Shown here: positions 15,490-28,180 of the stretch, in pieces
Numbering within the stretch: position 1 is the first letter of the stretch
Layout: every line of letters starts with the position of its first letter
Assembly (NCBI GenBank): GCA_030652215.1
Contig: JAUSBC010000122.1
Coordinates: 1 to 64,000 of the forward strand
Length of the DNA: 64,000 bases
Source: Sideroxyarcus sp.
Lineage (GTDB): Bacteria > Pseudomonadota > Gammaproteobacteria > Burkholderiales > Gallionellaceae
Direction of reading: 5' to 3'
Position numbers and translations under genes: made by a program
The notes under the pieces: model-generated
Database searches by the model: none
Seen by the model: only the letters and a program-made list of their open reading frames with translations
Told to the model about the DNA's origin: nothing

Positions 15490-16821
15490 CTATTTATCGT
15501 AAACATAAATAATCAATTCCTCGCCGGCCTGCTTGAAACTCCTGATTTGCGTGATCAGTGAAGCGTCCAGAAGGTGGTCTTTTGACAACAGCAATTCGCC
15601 ATGTCCGCTCGTCAAGTCGCGGGAAAGTACCATGCCCGACTTGATCTGGTCCGCACGCAGTGCCAGTTCCACCAAAGGTTGCGACACTTTTCCGCTCGAC
15701 CTCATCACGATCATGAAGGCATCCACCACCGCTGGGTCGTAGCGCAGCCCCCTTCCTTCCTGAATAAACAACACCGCATCGGCTTGCTTCAACCGTTTGC
15801 TTAACAGAGTACCGATCTGGACTGCGTCATACTCATTGGCCAGAGCAATGATGCGTGCACCCAGTGGAATCGCCAACCCTACCAACCTATCCGGATAGCC
15901 CAACCCGTCATAACGCTCATGGTGGCTTCGGATCAGTTTCGCAGCGCCATTCAGTTGCTCCAGGGCCATCAAGGCGGCCTGGCCCTTGACCGGATGCTTG
16001 GCCACCTCAATCCGCTCTTCGCTGGTCAGATTTGCAGACGGTTTTTCCAGCAGGTAGTCCGGCAACCCGATCTTGCCGACATCGTGCAACAGTGCGGCGA
16101 GAAACACGTCCTGCGCCTCCGCATCCTTCATTCCCATCTGTTGGGCAATGTTTCGGGAAAGATCCGCAACCCGATGCGAGTGCCCCGCCATGACGCCTTC
16201 GCGCATCTCGATCAGGTTGGAGAAGACCCGGATCGAGGTAATGAAGCCCTTCTTGAGCTTCTCGTGCGCCACCTCCAGAAATCCCATGGTCTGACGAACT
16301 TCCTCGGTGCGCGCCTTGACCTTCTGCTCGAGGTTGGCATTCAGATCCTTGAGCTCTTCGTTTTGTTTGCGCGTCAGTTCTTCCAGCCCCTTGTTTTCCT
16401 GCTCTAGTTGTTTCTGGCGCAAAGCCTGCTTGATGGCGAGAACGATGTCGTTGTCTTCCCAGGGCTTGGATATATAGCGGTATATATGCCCCTTGTTGAT
16501 GGCGTCGATGGTGGCGCCGATCTCTGCATAACCGGTCAGCAGTATGCGCACCGTGTCCGGCCACCGCTCGTTGACCTTCTCCAGAAACTGCGCCCCGTTC
16601 ATTTCCGGCATGCGCATGTCGGAAACCACGATATCGATGGTCTCGCGCGCCATGACTTCCAATCCCTGTGCGCCGCCCTCGGCCGTGAATATGCGATAGC
16701 CAAAAGGACGGAACAAGCGCTTCAGGGACGACAGCACATTGACCTCATCGTCCACAAACAATATGGTCGCAGGGGGTTGATCTTCGGTCTGTGGCGAAGC
16801 CACTTCCTGTATCTCGTTCAT
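15490..16821 (-). CDS. Response regulator with HD-GYP phosphodiesterase domain
   Basis: A REC domain (residues 18-135; phospho-acceptor Asp68 in VVSDMRMPEMNG, KP at 119-120) joins via a long coiled coil (135-190) to an HD-GYP domain. The catalytic HD is at 246-247 in LLHDVGKIGLPD and the GYP at 308-310 in HHERYDGLGYP. Such proteins degrade cyclic di-GMP to GMP or pGpG. A C-terminal extension of about 75 residues follows. ATG 16821 is used; the TTG two codons before is rejected. It lies between the membrane kinase and the FIST protein and is a natural output for them. Confidence 0.92.
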   Translation of the reverse strand: MNEIQEVASPQTEDQPPATILFVDDEVNVLSSLKRLFRPFGYRIFTAEGGAQGLEVMARETIDIVVSDMRMPEMNGAQFLEKVNERWPDTVRILLTGYAEIGATIDAINKGHIYRYISKPWEDNDIVLAIKQALRQKQLEQENKGLEELTRKQNEELKDLNANLEQKVKARTEEVRQTMGFLEVAHEKLKKGFITSIRVFSNLIEMREGVMAGHSHRVADLSRNIAQQMGMKDAEAQDVFLAALLHDVGKIGLPDYLLEKPSANLTSEERIEVAKHPVKGQAALMALEQLNGAAKLIRSHHERYDGLGYPDRLVGLAIPLGARIIALANEYDAVQIGTLLSKRLKQADAVLFIQEGRGLRYDPAVVDAFMIVMRSSGKVSQPLVELALRADQIKSGMVLSRDLTSGHGELLLSKDHLLDASLITQIRSFKQAGEELIIYVYDK

Positions 16822-16868
16822 TTGCAATTCCGTCTCAATTTATACCTGCTCGCACAGATTCGTTGCAC

Positions 16869-18440
16869 TCAATCGACACGCGGCTGCTCTACCGGCAACC
16901 ACACCCTGAAAGTGGTGCCCTTGCCCACTTCGCTTTGCACTTCTATCCGCCCGTGGTGCTTCTGGACAATCCCGTAGGACAAGGAAAGCCCCAGCCCCGT
17001 CCCCTGTCCGACCGGTTTGGTCGTGAAGAACGGATCGAATATCTTTTGCAGGTGTTCGGATGCGATTCCCTGCCCCGTATCCGCAATCTCAATCCAGACT
17101 TCGTCTCCTGCCCGGCCCGTGCGGACGGTGATGGTCCCGCGCTCCTTGATGGCATGCGCCGCATTCACCAGCAGGTTCATGAATACCTGGTTGAGCTGCG
17201 ACAAAAGGCATTCCACTTCGGGCAGCTCGCCGTACTGCTTGACCACCTCGGCCTTGTATTTGATTTCATTGTTGACGATATTGAGGGTGCTGTTCAGCCC
17301 GCGATGCAGGTCGGCAAAGTGCCACTCGTCGGTTGCGCCCGCATGCGAAAAGTCTTTCAGGTTCTGGACGATGGCCTTGACGCGGCTGATGCCATCCCTC
17401 GATTCTCCCATCAGGGCGTGCAGGTCGGTTTTCAGAAAGGCGATGTCCAGTTTCTGTTTGGCTGCCTGCAACTGTTGCCGAACTTCCGCGTCGGCAATTG
17501 CGCTTTCCGCATGCTCATACATTTCGATCATGCCGAAAGCGTCCTGCACATATTTCTCCAGCATGCCCAGATTGGAATACACGAATCCGATCGGGTTGTT
17601 GATTTCGTGCGCCACGCCAGCCGCCAGTTGGCCTATAGACGCCATCTTTTCCGATTGCAGCAATTGGCTGTGCGCGTCTTCCAGTTTCTGGTTGAGTTGC
17701 CGCATCGACTTGATGTCCGCTTCCAGCGCCTGCTTGGCCAGTTCCAGCTCTTCCGTCCGTGCTTTTACGCGCAATTCCAGTTCCGCCTTGCTCTCGGCCA
17801 GCATCGCCGAGACCTGCTGGAGATTAGTGATGTCGGTGCGTATCGCGATATATTGGCGCGGCAGCCCGTTCTCGTCCGGTAGCGGCACGATGGTCGTTTC
17901 GACCCAATACAGTCCTCCGCCCTTGCTGCGGTTGCACAATTCTCCCTGCCAGGCCTTTCCGCCGGCAATCGTCTGCCACATATTGGAAAAAAAAGCGGCA
18001 TCGTGCACGCCGGACTTGAGAATGCGGTGGTTCTGCCCGAGCAATTCTTCGCGTCCATACTCGCTTATCTGGCAGAACTTGTCATTCACATAAGTGATCT
18101 TGCCGCCGACATCCGTAATGCTCACGATGGCGTGCTGGTCCAGCGCGAACTTGAGCGAACGCAATTCGCCCAGCGATTCGTGCAGGGTTTTGCTGGTATT
18201 TTCAAGCCGGTGAAATTGTTCCGCCATGGGACGAAACAGCACGAAGTAAAGCACCGGCGAAATCAGGACGACCAGCAACGTCGCATCGGTGGCAGCTTCG
18301 CCCAGGGGCGAAAGCCGGGGAAAGCGTTGAAGCAACACCATCACAAGTGCTTCGGCGATAAAAACCGCCATTGAAATAACCAGCAGAACCGCTGCGGGGG
18401 AATCCGTCAGTTTGAATGGCCTGCCTGGTAAAAAACGCAT
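16869..18440 (-). CDS. Membrane PAS-domain histidine kinase
   Basis: The 523-residue kinase has two membrane helices (about residues 16-37 and 52-71), a PAS domain with PAC tail (about 92-206; ITYVNDKFCQISEYGREELLG is typical), a coiled coil and the HisKA/HATPase core with His278. Its last 270 residues closely match the other two kinases of the cluster. The two helices enclose only a short loop, so sensing is probably cytoplasmic through PAS. It is preceded by the HDOD gene and followed by the HD-GYP regulator on the same strand. Confidence 0.92.
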   Translation of the reverse strand: MRFLPGRPFKLTDSPAAVLLVISMAVFIAEALVMVLLQRFPRLSPLGEAATDATLLVVLISPVLYFVLFRPMAEQFHRLENTSKTLHESLGELRSLKFALDQHAIVSITDVGGKITYVNDKFCQISEYGREELLGQNHRILKSGVHDAAFFSNMWQTIAGGKAWQGELCNRSKGGGLYWVETTIVPLPDENGLPRQYIAIRTDITNLQQVSAMLAESKAELELRVKARTEELELAKQALEADIKSMRQLNQKLEDAHSQLLQSEKMASIGQLAAGVAHEINNPIGFVYSNLGMLEKYVQDAFGMIEMYEHAESAIADAEVRQQLQAAKQKLDIAFLKTDLHALMGESRDGISRVKAIVQNLKDFSHAGATDEWHFADLHRGLNSTLNIVNNEIKYKAEVVKQYGELPEVECLLSQLNQVFMNLLVNAAHAIKERGTITVRTGRAGDEVWIEIADTGQGIASEHLQKIFDPFFTTKPVGQGTGLGLSLSYGIVQKHHGRIEVQSEVGKGTTFRVWLPVEQPRVD

Positions 18441-18487
18441 TTCCCCCCCTGCCGATACGCGAAGTTAATAGATAGCTTCGTCTTTTC

Positions 18488-19321
18488 CTATTCCGCCAGC
18501 ATCAGTTGCACCACCGCATCCAGTTGATCCGGCTGCGGCAATCCCGGCTCGATGCGTTGCCAACTCAGTTGCATGCGCTCGCGCAATTTTCTCGGAACTT
18601 TTCCTATCAGCGCTTCGCCTTTGAGCCCGCTTTCCAGCAGCACGGCCACATACACCAAGCCGTTTATCGGCTGGTACGGTTCGTGTTCCGGCACGCGCCA
18701 AAAATGGATGGCGTGCTCGATGTCGGGCGGAAAATTCCAGCGCTTGGCCATTTCCGCCCCAATCTCGGCATGGTCGAAACCCAGCACCGAGTGCTCGACC
18801 TCGATCAGGCTCAGGCCGGACTGCTGCTGTTGCACCACGATCTCGGCGAATTTTTCCGGGATGCAGATACTCAACACGAGTTGGCCGACATCGTAAAACA
18901 GGCCCGATGTGAACGACAGTTGGCGCGGCCCGCCCAGACACTGCGCCAGTGCCTCGGTGTAGGAAGCTACGCGAAAACTGCGCGTCCAGTAGGCATGGCG
19001 GTCGAATTTGCTGTCCTTGGTAGCCGGGAAAGCCTGCGTAAATCCTGCAGACACCACCAGCGAGCGTATCGTGTCGAATCCCAGCACCGTGACGGCAGCC
19101 TGTATCGAACCGACCTCGCGCGACAGGCCGTAAAACGAGGAATTCGCCACCCGCAGCACCCTCGCGCTCAAGCCCTGATCCAGCTCGATCTTTTGCGCCA
19201 TGATGGCGCTGCCCACATTGGCATTTCTGAAGCTGGACATCACTTCCCGCACCGCCATCGGCATCACGGGAAGCTGATGCAGCTTGTCCAGGATCGCATT
19301 CTTGTCTATGGAAGTCGGCAT
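18488..19321 (-). CDS. HDOD-domain protein
   Basis: This 277-residue protein is an HDOD domain (about residues 15-215), related to HD phosphohydrolases but with a degenerate metal site: the expected HD is replaced by YD in LFYDVGQLVLSI, and HAEIGA follows later. HDOD proteins are signalling adaptors in chemotaxis-like and c-di-GMP networks rather than enzymes. The ATG at 19319-19321 begins six bases after the REC-PAS stop. A longer frame to 19402 overlaps that gene and is rejected. Confidence 0.9.
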   Translation of the reverse strand: MPTSIDKNAILDKLHQLPVMPMAVREVMSSFRNANVGSAIMAQKIELDQGLSARVLRVANSSFYGLSREVGSIQAAVTVLGFDTIRSLVVSAGFTQAFPATKDSKFDRHAYWTRSFRVASYTEALAQCLGGPRQLSFTSGLFYDVGQLVLSICIPEKFAEIVVQQQQSGLSLIEVEHSVLGFDHAEIGAEMAKRWNFPPDIEHAIHFWRVPEHEPYQPINGLVYVAVLLESGLKGEALIGKVPRKLRERMQLSWQRIEPGLPQPDQLDAVVQLMLAE

Positions 19322-19326
19322 GTGTT

Positions 19327-20151
19327 TTACCCCTGATCGGTAACAATAACGAGCACGATGCCTTTCGACGCCGATATCTCGCCCATGGGACTGCACCAGC
19401 AATGGACTTGCCGCCCGTTCGGCAGGCGGTATACCACCTTGTCTTCGTATTTGCGGCAGGTATCGCCGTCGTATACACAGTTCAATAATTCGGACGGGAT
19501 GACTTCGCTGGCCATTTCGCCCAGCAACGGCCGCGTGCCCCCTGCCGAAAACAGGTCGTGCGCACTGTGATTGGCCACGGCGATCACGCCATCGTCCCCT
19601 ATACCGATCACTGACACCGGCAGACGTTCCAGCACTTCCTGCGAAACCTGAAGCACCTCAAGGTTGCGCGTCACTTCACGGGTCTTTTCCTCCACGCGCT
19701 GTTCGAGTTCGCGGTTGATCAGCAGCAGCTCCTCGTTCGCCTGCTCAAGGTCGCGTGCCAGGCGCGCATTCTCCATCTTCATTTCATAGCGCTGGAAGGC
19801 TTCTTCGACGTTGGCCCTGAGCAGTTCGTCTTCCCAAGGTTTGGTCAGGAATTTGTAGACCGCGCCTCGGTTGATGGCATCGGTCACGGAATTGAGTTCG
19901 GTGTATCCGCTAAGCACGATGCGCACGGTATCGGGATAGCGCTCGCGCACTTTGCTCAGAAACTCCACGCCCGTCATGCCGGGCATGCGCTGGTCGGAAA
20001 TGATCACGCCGACTTCGTTTTGCTCCAGCAACGCCAGCCCGGCTTCGCCGCTGTTGGCGCGCAGGATGTTATATCCATCGCGGCGCAGCAGCCGCACGAG
20101 GGCGGAGGTAATATTCTCCTCGTCATCAACCAGTAGCAGCGTGCGTTCCAT
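19327..20151 (-). CDS. Response regulator with PAS-like C-terminal domain
   Basis: A 274-residue protein: REC domain (residues 3-120; Asp53 in VIISDQRMPGMTG), coiled coil (120-160) and a PAS-like domain with VIGIGDDGVIAVANHSAHDL and a cysteine-containing end region (CVYDGDTCRKYEDK, HCWCSP). No enzymatic output domain is seen, so it may be a phospho-relay or adaptor. Start ATG 20151 overlaps the stop codon of the preceding gene (TGATG). The REC domain is a close paralogue of that of the preceding GGDEF-EAL protein. Confidence 0.88.
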   Translation of the reverse strand: MERTLLLVDDEENITSALVRLLRRDGYNILRANSGEAGLALLEQNEVGVIISDQRMPGMTGVEFLSKVRERYPDTVRIVLSGYTELNSVTDAINRGAVYKFLTKPWEDELLRANVEEAFQRYEMKMENARLARDLEQANEELLLINRELEQRVEEKTREVTRNLEVLQVSQEVLERLPVSVIGIGDDGVIAVANHSAHDLFSAGGTRPLLGEMASEVIPSELLNCVYDGDTCRKYEDKVVYRLPNGRQVHCWCSPMGEISASKGIVLVIVTDQG

Positions 20152-21956
20152 CACCCCTCCAGTGGAAAGTTGAAATGCTCGCCGTTTTGCAGCAACTGCG
20201 TCATTTCCGCGGCCGGTACAGGACGGCTGAACAGGTATCCCTGCATTTCATTGCAGCCATTTTTACGCAACTGGGTGAGCTGTGCCGTGGTTTCAACCCC
20301 TTCCGCTATCACGTTCAAACCCAGACCATGTCCCAGCGCGATGATCGCGGCAACGATGGCGGCATCGTCTGGATTGCTGGAAAGGTCGCGCACGAAAGAC
20401 TGGTCGATCTTGAGGCTGCTGATCGGAAAGCGTTTCAAATAACTCAGGCTTGAATAGCCGGTGCCGAAATCGTCGATGGAAAAACGAATACCCGTCTCGT
20501 GCAGTTTGACCAGCGTTTCGACCGCCCCGGCCGCGTTGCTCATCAGCAGGCTTTCCGTCAACTCCAGCTCGATAGTCCCCAATGCGGGATCGAGATCGTT
20601 TTCTTTCAGTATGCCCAGCACCAGGGTGGCGAAATCCGGCTGCTTGAACTGTAGCGTGGATAAATTGACCGCGATATGCACGCCAGTAATGCCGGCAGTT
20701 TGCCATGCGCGAGCCTGCTTGCACGCGGCGCGCAATATCCATTCGCCTACCGGCAGGATCAAGCCCGTCTCTTCCAGCAGGGGAATGAACTCGGCGGGCG
20801 CCACCAGACCGCGCTCCGGACTTTGCCAGCGCACCAGGGCTTCCACGCCGACGATCACGCCGCTCACCAGATCAACCTTGGGCTGGTAATGAAGCACGAA
20901 TTCTTCGCGCGCCAAGGCGTGGCGCAACTCGGTTTCCAGCTTCAGGTGCTGCCACGCCGTGGCATTCATTTGTCCGGCGTAATACTGGAAGTTGTTGCGG
21001 CCCTCGGCCTTCGCCTGGTGCAGCGCCGCGTCTGAATTCATCAACAGAGTGGTGGTGCTGACCCCGTCGACCGGGTAGATGCTGATGCCGATGCTGAGCG
21101 TGACGAATATTTCGTTATCTCCCGCCAGCATGGGAGTGCTCGCGAACGAATCAAGAATCTTTTGCGCCACTTCACCCGCCGCGTGGGTGGCCTTCACCCC
21201 GGTCAATACCAGGGAGAATTCATCCCCGGCGGTGCGCGCCACGGTATCGCAGGCGCGCACAAACCCGCCCAGTTTCTCCGCCACCGCCTGCAGCAACTGA
21301 TCGCCGACCGTATAACCGAATGAATCGTTGACGAGCTTGAAACGGTCCAGGTTGACTGACAATACCGCCACCATGCATTGGTCGCGATGCGCCCGGGTGA
21401 GCTCCTGGTCAAGGCGGTCGAGAAACAGCAAACGGTTGGGAAGGTTGGTCAGCGTGTCGAAATGCGCAATATGGTCGATCTGGCCGTCTTTGCGCTCTAT
21501 CGCGGCGGCCAGTTCCAGGTTGACCTGGGCCAGCAATTCGTTGGCGGACTGGATTTGCTGCAACAGTTGATCCTTCTCCTGCGCCAGCTCATGGCGCCAG
21601 AACGCTTCCATCACGTCGACGCGCAATACTTCGTTTTCCCAAGGTTTGGTAAAGAATTTATAGATTGCACCGCGGTTGATGGCCCCGGTCACAGTATCGA
21701 AGTCCCCGGTCCCGCTCAGGACGATGCGTATGGTCTTGGGATAGAGTTCCTTGACCTGGGAAAGGAATTCCACACCGGTCATTCCCGGCATGCGCTGGTC
21801 AGAGATCACGACGCCGACTTCGTTCTGCGCCAGAATCTCAAGACCTTGCCTGCCGCTGTTGGCGTGCAGAATCTTGTACCCGTCGAACCTCAGCAGACGG
21901 TCCAGCGCAGCCAAGACATCTTCTTCGTCGTCAACCAATAACAAAGTACGTTCCAC
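20151..21956 (-). CDS. REC-GGDEF-EAL cyclic-di-GMP signalling protein
   Basis: This 601-residue protein has REC (Asp53), a coiled coil, GGDEF and EAL domains. The cyclase motif is AGDEF rather than GGDEF, which may reduce activity. The EAL domain retains EALVRW, ELTES, DDFGTGYSSL and AEGVET, consistent with a working c-di-GMP phosphodiesterase. The start is GTG 21956, which has GGGGGG upstream and aligns with the paralogous REC gene; the longer ATG at 22076 is less likely. It heads the signalling cluster, and its promoter would lie in 21957-22127. Confidence 0.9.
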   Translation of the reverse strand: MERTLLLVDDEEDVLAALDRLLRFDGYKILHANSGRQGLEILAQNEVGVVISDQRMPGMTGVEFLSQVKELYPKTIRIVLSGTGDFDTVTGAINRGAIYKFFTKPWENEVLRVDVMEAFWRHELAQEKDQLLQQIQSANELLAQVNLELAAAIERKDGQIDHIAHFDTLTNLPNRLLFLDRLDQELTRAHRDQCMVAVLSVNLDRFKLVNDSFGYTVGDQLLQAVAEKLGGFVRACDTVARTAGDEFSLVLTGVKATHAAGEVAQKILDSFASTPMLAGDNEIFVTLSIGISIYPVDGVSTTTLLMNSDAALHQAKAEGRNNFQYYAGQMNATAWQHLKLETELRHALAREEFVLHYQPKVDLVSGVIVGVEALVRWQSPERGLVAPAEFIPLLEETGLILPVGEWILRAACKQARAWQTAGITGVHIAVNLSTLQFKQPDFATLVLGILKENDLDPALGTIELELTESLLMSNAAGAVETLVKLHETGIRFSIDDFGTGYSSLSYLKRFPISSLKIDQSFVRDLSSNPDDAAIVAAIIALGHGLGLNVIAEGVETTAQLTQLRKNGCNEMQGYLFSRPVPAAEMTQLLQNGEHFNFPLEG

Positions 21957-22127
21957 CGTGCCCCCCAATGTTGCATTGAGATGCCGCACTTTATCATGAC
22001 GGCCGCCGCATGACACCGGAATGGCGCAATTCGGAAATCGAATTCGCGCATAAATCCACTTGGACGAGATATGCAACGAAACCGGAGCCGGTCGGCATCG
22101 CTCAAGCCGGACGCGAAACCAAAAATA

Positions 22128-22661
22128 CTATTCGTCCCGAACCTCGGCATCGGGAAACAGCACATCGCTGAAACCGAAGTCTTTCATGTTGCGGATACGC
22201 ATCGGGTACAGGATGCCGTCCAGATGGTCGAACTCGTGCTGCACCACGCGAGCGTGAAAGCCGCTCACGGTGCGGTCGATAATTGCACCGTACTCGTCGC
22301 GCCCCTGATAGCGCAGATGGGTATAGCGCGGCACCAGCCCGCGCATGCCGGGCACACTGAGACAGCCTTCCCAGCCTTCATCCATCGCGTCCGACAGGGG
22401 CGTGATGACGGGATCGATGAGCACCGTCTGTGGGACGGATTCAGCATCGGGATAGCGCGGATTGCCGGCCACCTCGAAGATGATTACGCGCAGGTTCACG
22501 CCGATCTGCGGCGCCGCCAGGCCGACCCCGTCCAGCGCGTGCATGGTGTCACGCATATCGGCCAACAGGGCGTGCAACTCGGGAGTGTCGAACAGGCGCA
22601 CTTCTTCCGCCCGGCGCAGCAGGCGTGCATCGCCCATGCGCAAAACTTCCCTAGTCGACAT
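22128..22661 (-). CDS. def: Peptide deformylase
   Basis: The enzyme removes the N-formyl group from nascent polypeptides using an active-site metal. All three motifs are present: [18 protein letters not shown] and QHEFDHLDG. Length 177 is normal. [10 protein letters not shown] is the typical opening; an ATG five codons upstream is possible. The start lies 11 bases inside the 3' end of the phosphorylase gene. It is not next to fmt, so this may be a second or relocated deformylase gene. Confidence 0.94.
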   Translation of the reverse strand: MSTREVLRMGDARLLRRAEEVRLFDTPELHALLADMRDTMHALDGVGLAAPQIGVNLRVIIFEVAGNPRYPDAESVPQTVLIDPVITPLSDAMDEGWEGCLSVPGMRGLVPRYTHLRYQGRDEYGAIIDRTVSGFHARVVQHEFDHLDGILYPMRIRNMKDFGFSDVLFPDAEVRDE

Positions 22662-23397
22662 CCTGATCCACCGCACATTCCAGAATATTGCGCACGCGCT
22701 CCATCGCCGGACTCATCACCACCCCTATCGTTTCCAGCGGCACCTGCTCGCGGCTGTTGCCGCGTCCGGCGGCACAATTCACCACCACGGCGATAGTGGC
22801 ATAAGCCAGGCCCAATTCCTTTGCCAGCGCCGCTTCCGGCATGCCGGTCATGCCGACCATGTCCGCCCCGTCGCGCTCGATGCGGTTGATCTCGGCAGCC
22901 GTTTCCAGTCTCGGCCCTTGCGTGACGGCATGCACCCCGCCATCCACGCACGTCTCACCAGCGCGTTTGACGGCCACCAGTATCTGCTGGCGCAGTTTTT
23001 CGTTATAAGGGCGTGTGAAGTCGATATGCGTGACCGCCCGGTCCTTGCCGTCAAAAAACGTGAAGTCGCGGCCATGGGTGTAGTCGATGATCTGATCCGG
23101 CACCACCAGCGTGCCCGGCACCAGATCGGCGCGTATGCCGCCGACCGAGGTGGCGGCGATGACACGCGTTGCGCCCTGATCGCGCAACGCCCACAGGTTG
23201 GCGCGGTAGTTCACCTGATGCGGCGGTATGGTGTGTCCGTAGCCGTGGCGCGCGAGGAACATCACTTCGTGCTGATTGATCGTGCCGAAAGTCACCGGGC
23301 CGGAAGGCTCGCCGAAAGGCGTGCGCATCACTTGCCGGTGCGTAATCCTGAGGTTGGTCAATTGGGTGAGGCCGGTACCGCCGATGATTGCGAGCAT
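22651..23397 (-). CDS. S-methyl-5'-thioinosine (or -adenosine) phosphorylase
   Basis: A 248-residue purine nucleoside phosphorylase of the MTAP family with [29 protein letters not shown], the phosphate-binding [11 protein letters not shown] and substrate site [17 protein letters not shown]. Proteobacterial members resembling PA3004 prefer methylthioinosine; the ligand class cannot be fixed by eye. The role is salvage of methylthio-nucleosides from polyamine and quorum-signal synthesis. It lies one base after hpt, which fits a purine-salvage unit. Confidence 0.88.
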   Translation of the reverse strand: MLAIIGGTGLTQLTNLRITHRQVMRTPFGEPSGPVTFGTINQHEVMFLARHGYGHTIPPHQVNYRANLWALRDQGATRVIAATSVGGIRADLVPGTLVVPDQIIDYTHGRDFTFFDGKDRAVTHIDFTRPYNEKLRQQILVAVKRAGETCVDGGVHAVTQGPRLETAAEINRIERDGADMVGMTGMPEAALAKELGLAYATIAVVVNCAAGRGNSREQVPLETIGVVMSPAMERVRNILECAVDQDVD

Positions 23398-23398
23398 T

Positions 23399-23946
23399 TC
23401 AATTATCCTTCACTGCGTAGATCGCGGGCAGATTGCGCCACGCACCATGTATGTCCATCCCGTAGCCGAACACGAACCGGTTCGGCAATTCCATGCCGAC
23501 AAAATCGGCATGGATGGGCTTTTCCTTGCCGTTCTGCTTGTCCGCAAAAACGGCGCTGTAAAACCGGCTCGCTCCCAATTCCATCACGCGCTGCTTGACC
23601 GCATGCAGGGTCTCGCCTTCGTCGAGAATGTCGTCCACCACCAGCACCACCTTGCCGCGCACATTTTCGCGCGGGGCGACTTTCCAGTGCAGTTCGCCGC
23701 CCTGCTTGTCATTGCCATAACGCGAGACATGCAGGTAATCGAATTCCAGCGGAAAATCGAGCAGCGGCAGCAATTGCCCCGTGAACACCACCGCCCCGCC
23801 CATCACCGACAAGACCAGCGGATGCTGGTCTGCCAGTGCATGGTTGACCGCATGCGCCACGCGCAGCACGGCGGACTGTACTTCGTCGGCCGAGCGTATC
23901 AGCTCGGCATTCTGCAAAATGGACTTCGCTTCCGAATTGTCCAGAA

Positions 23947-23950
<4 letters not shown>
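23399..23950 (-). CDS. hpt: Hypoxanthine-guanine phosphoribosyltransferase
   Basis: The enzyme makes IMP or GMP from free bases and PRPP. The PRPP signature [15 protein letters not shown] is clear, and [16 protein letters not shown] is the flexible loop. Length 183 is normal. The start overlaps the galU stop by four bases (ATGA). With the neighbouring thioinosine phosphorylase it forms a salvage pair: the phosphorylase releases hypoxanthine, which this enzyme recycles. Confidence 0.92.
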
Positions 23951-27907
<3,957 letters not shown>

Positions 27908-28180
27908 ATTTGAATACCAAGTCGCTTACCTTGCAGGAAATACCCGTGAATTATCTCAAATCCTTGCTTAGAATGGCAGACCTTACGGCGTTTAGGCCGC
28001 ATGGCGCCAGCCGGAAAGCAGGTCATTCTGCCATGCGGGCGGTTGACGAAGAAAGCAGGGAAGGCTCTACTTGCGGCGGCTCGGCCCAACGAGCCCCCTT
28101 ATATCCAGCCGCCCCACCGGCCGCCCCAGACCACAGTGGGGCGGAGTATCTCACGATGCGTTTAAAGAGGAACGATCATC
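27908..28180. other. Structured intergenic region between zipA and rpfG
   Basis: No protein-coding pattern is convincing here. Several inverted repeats stand out: ATGGCAGA (27973-27980) with TCTGCCAT (28027-28034), extended by CCT/AGG; GGCTCG/CGAGCC (28078-28083 and 28090-28095); and CCGCCCCAC/GTGGGGCGG (28109-28117 and 28136-28144). Both promoters, for zipA and rpfG, must lie here. I could not match it to any riboswitch class I know. Confidence 0.5.

Noticed and set aside
27973-28034. Possible cyclic-di-GMP or other known riboswitch upstream of rpfG
   Set aside because: The conserved core sequences of the classes I know are not present; only the inverted repeats remain, which I reported as structure of unknown kind.
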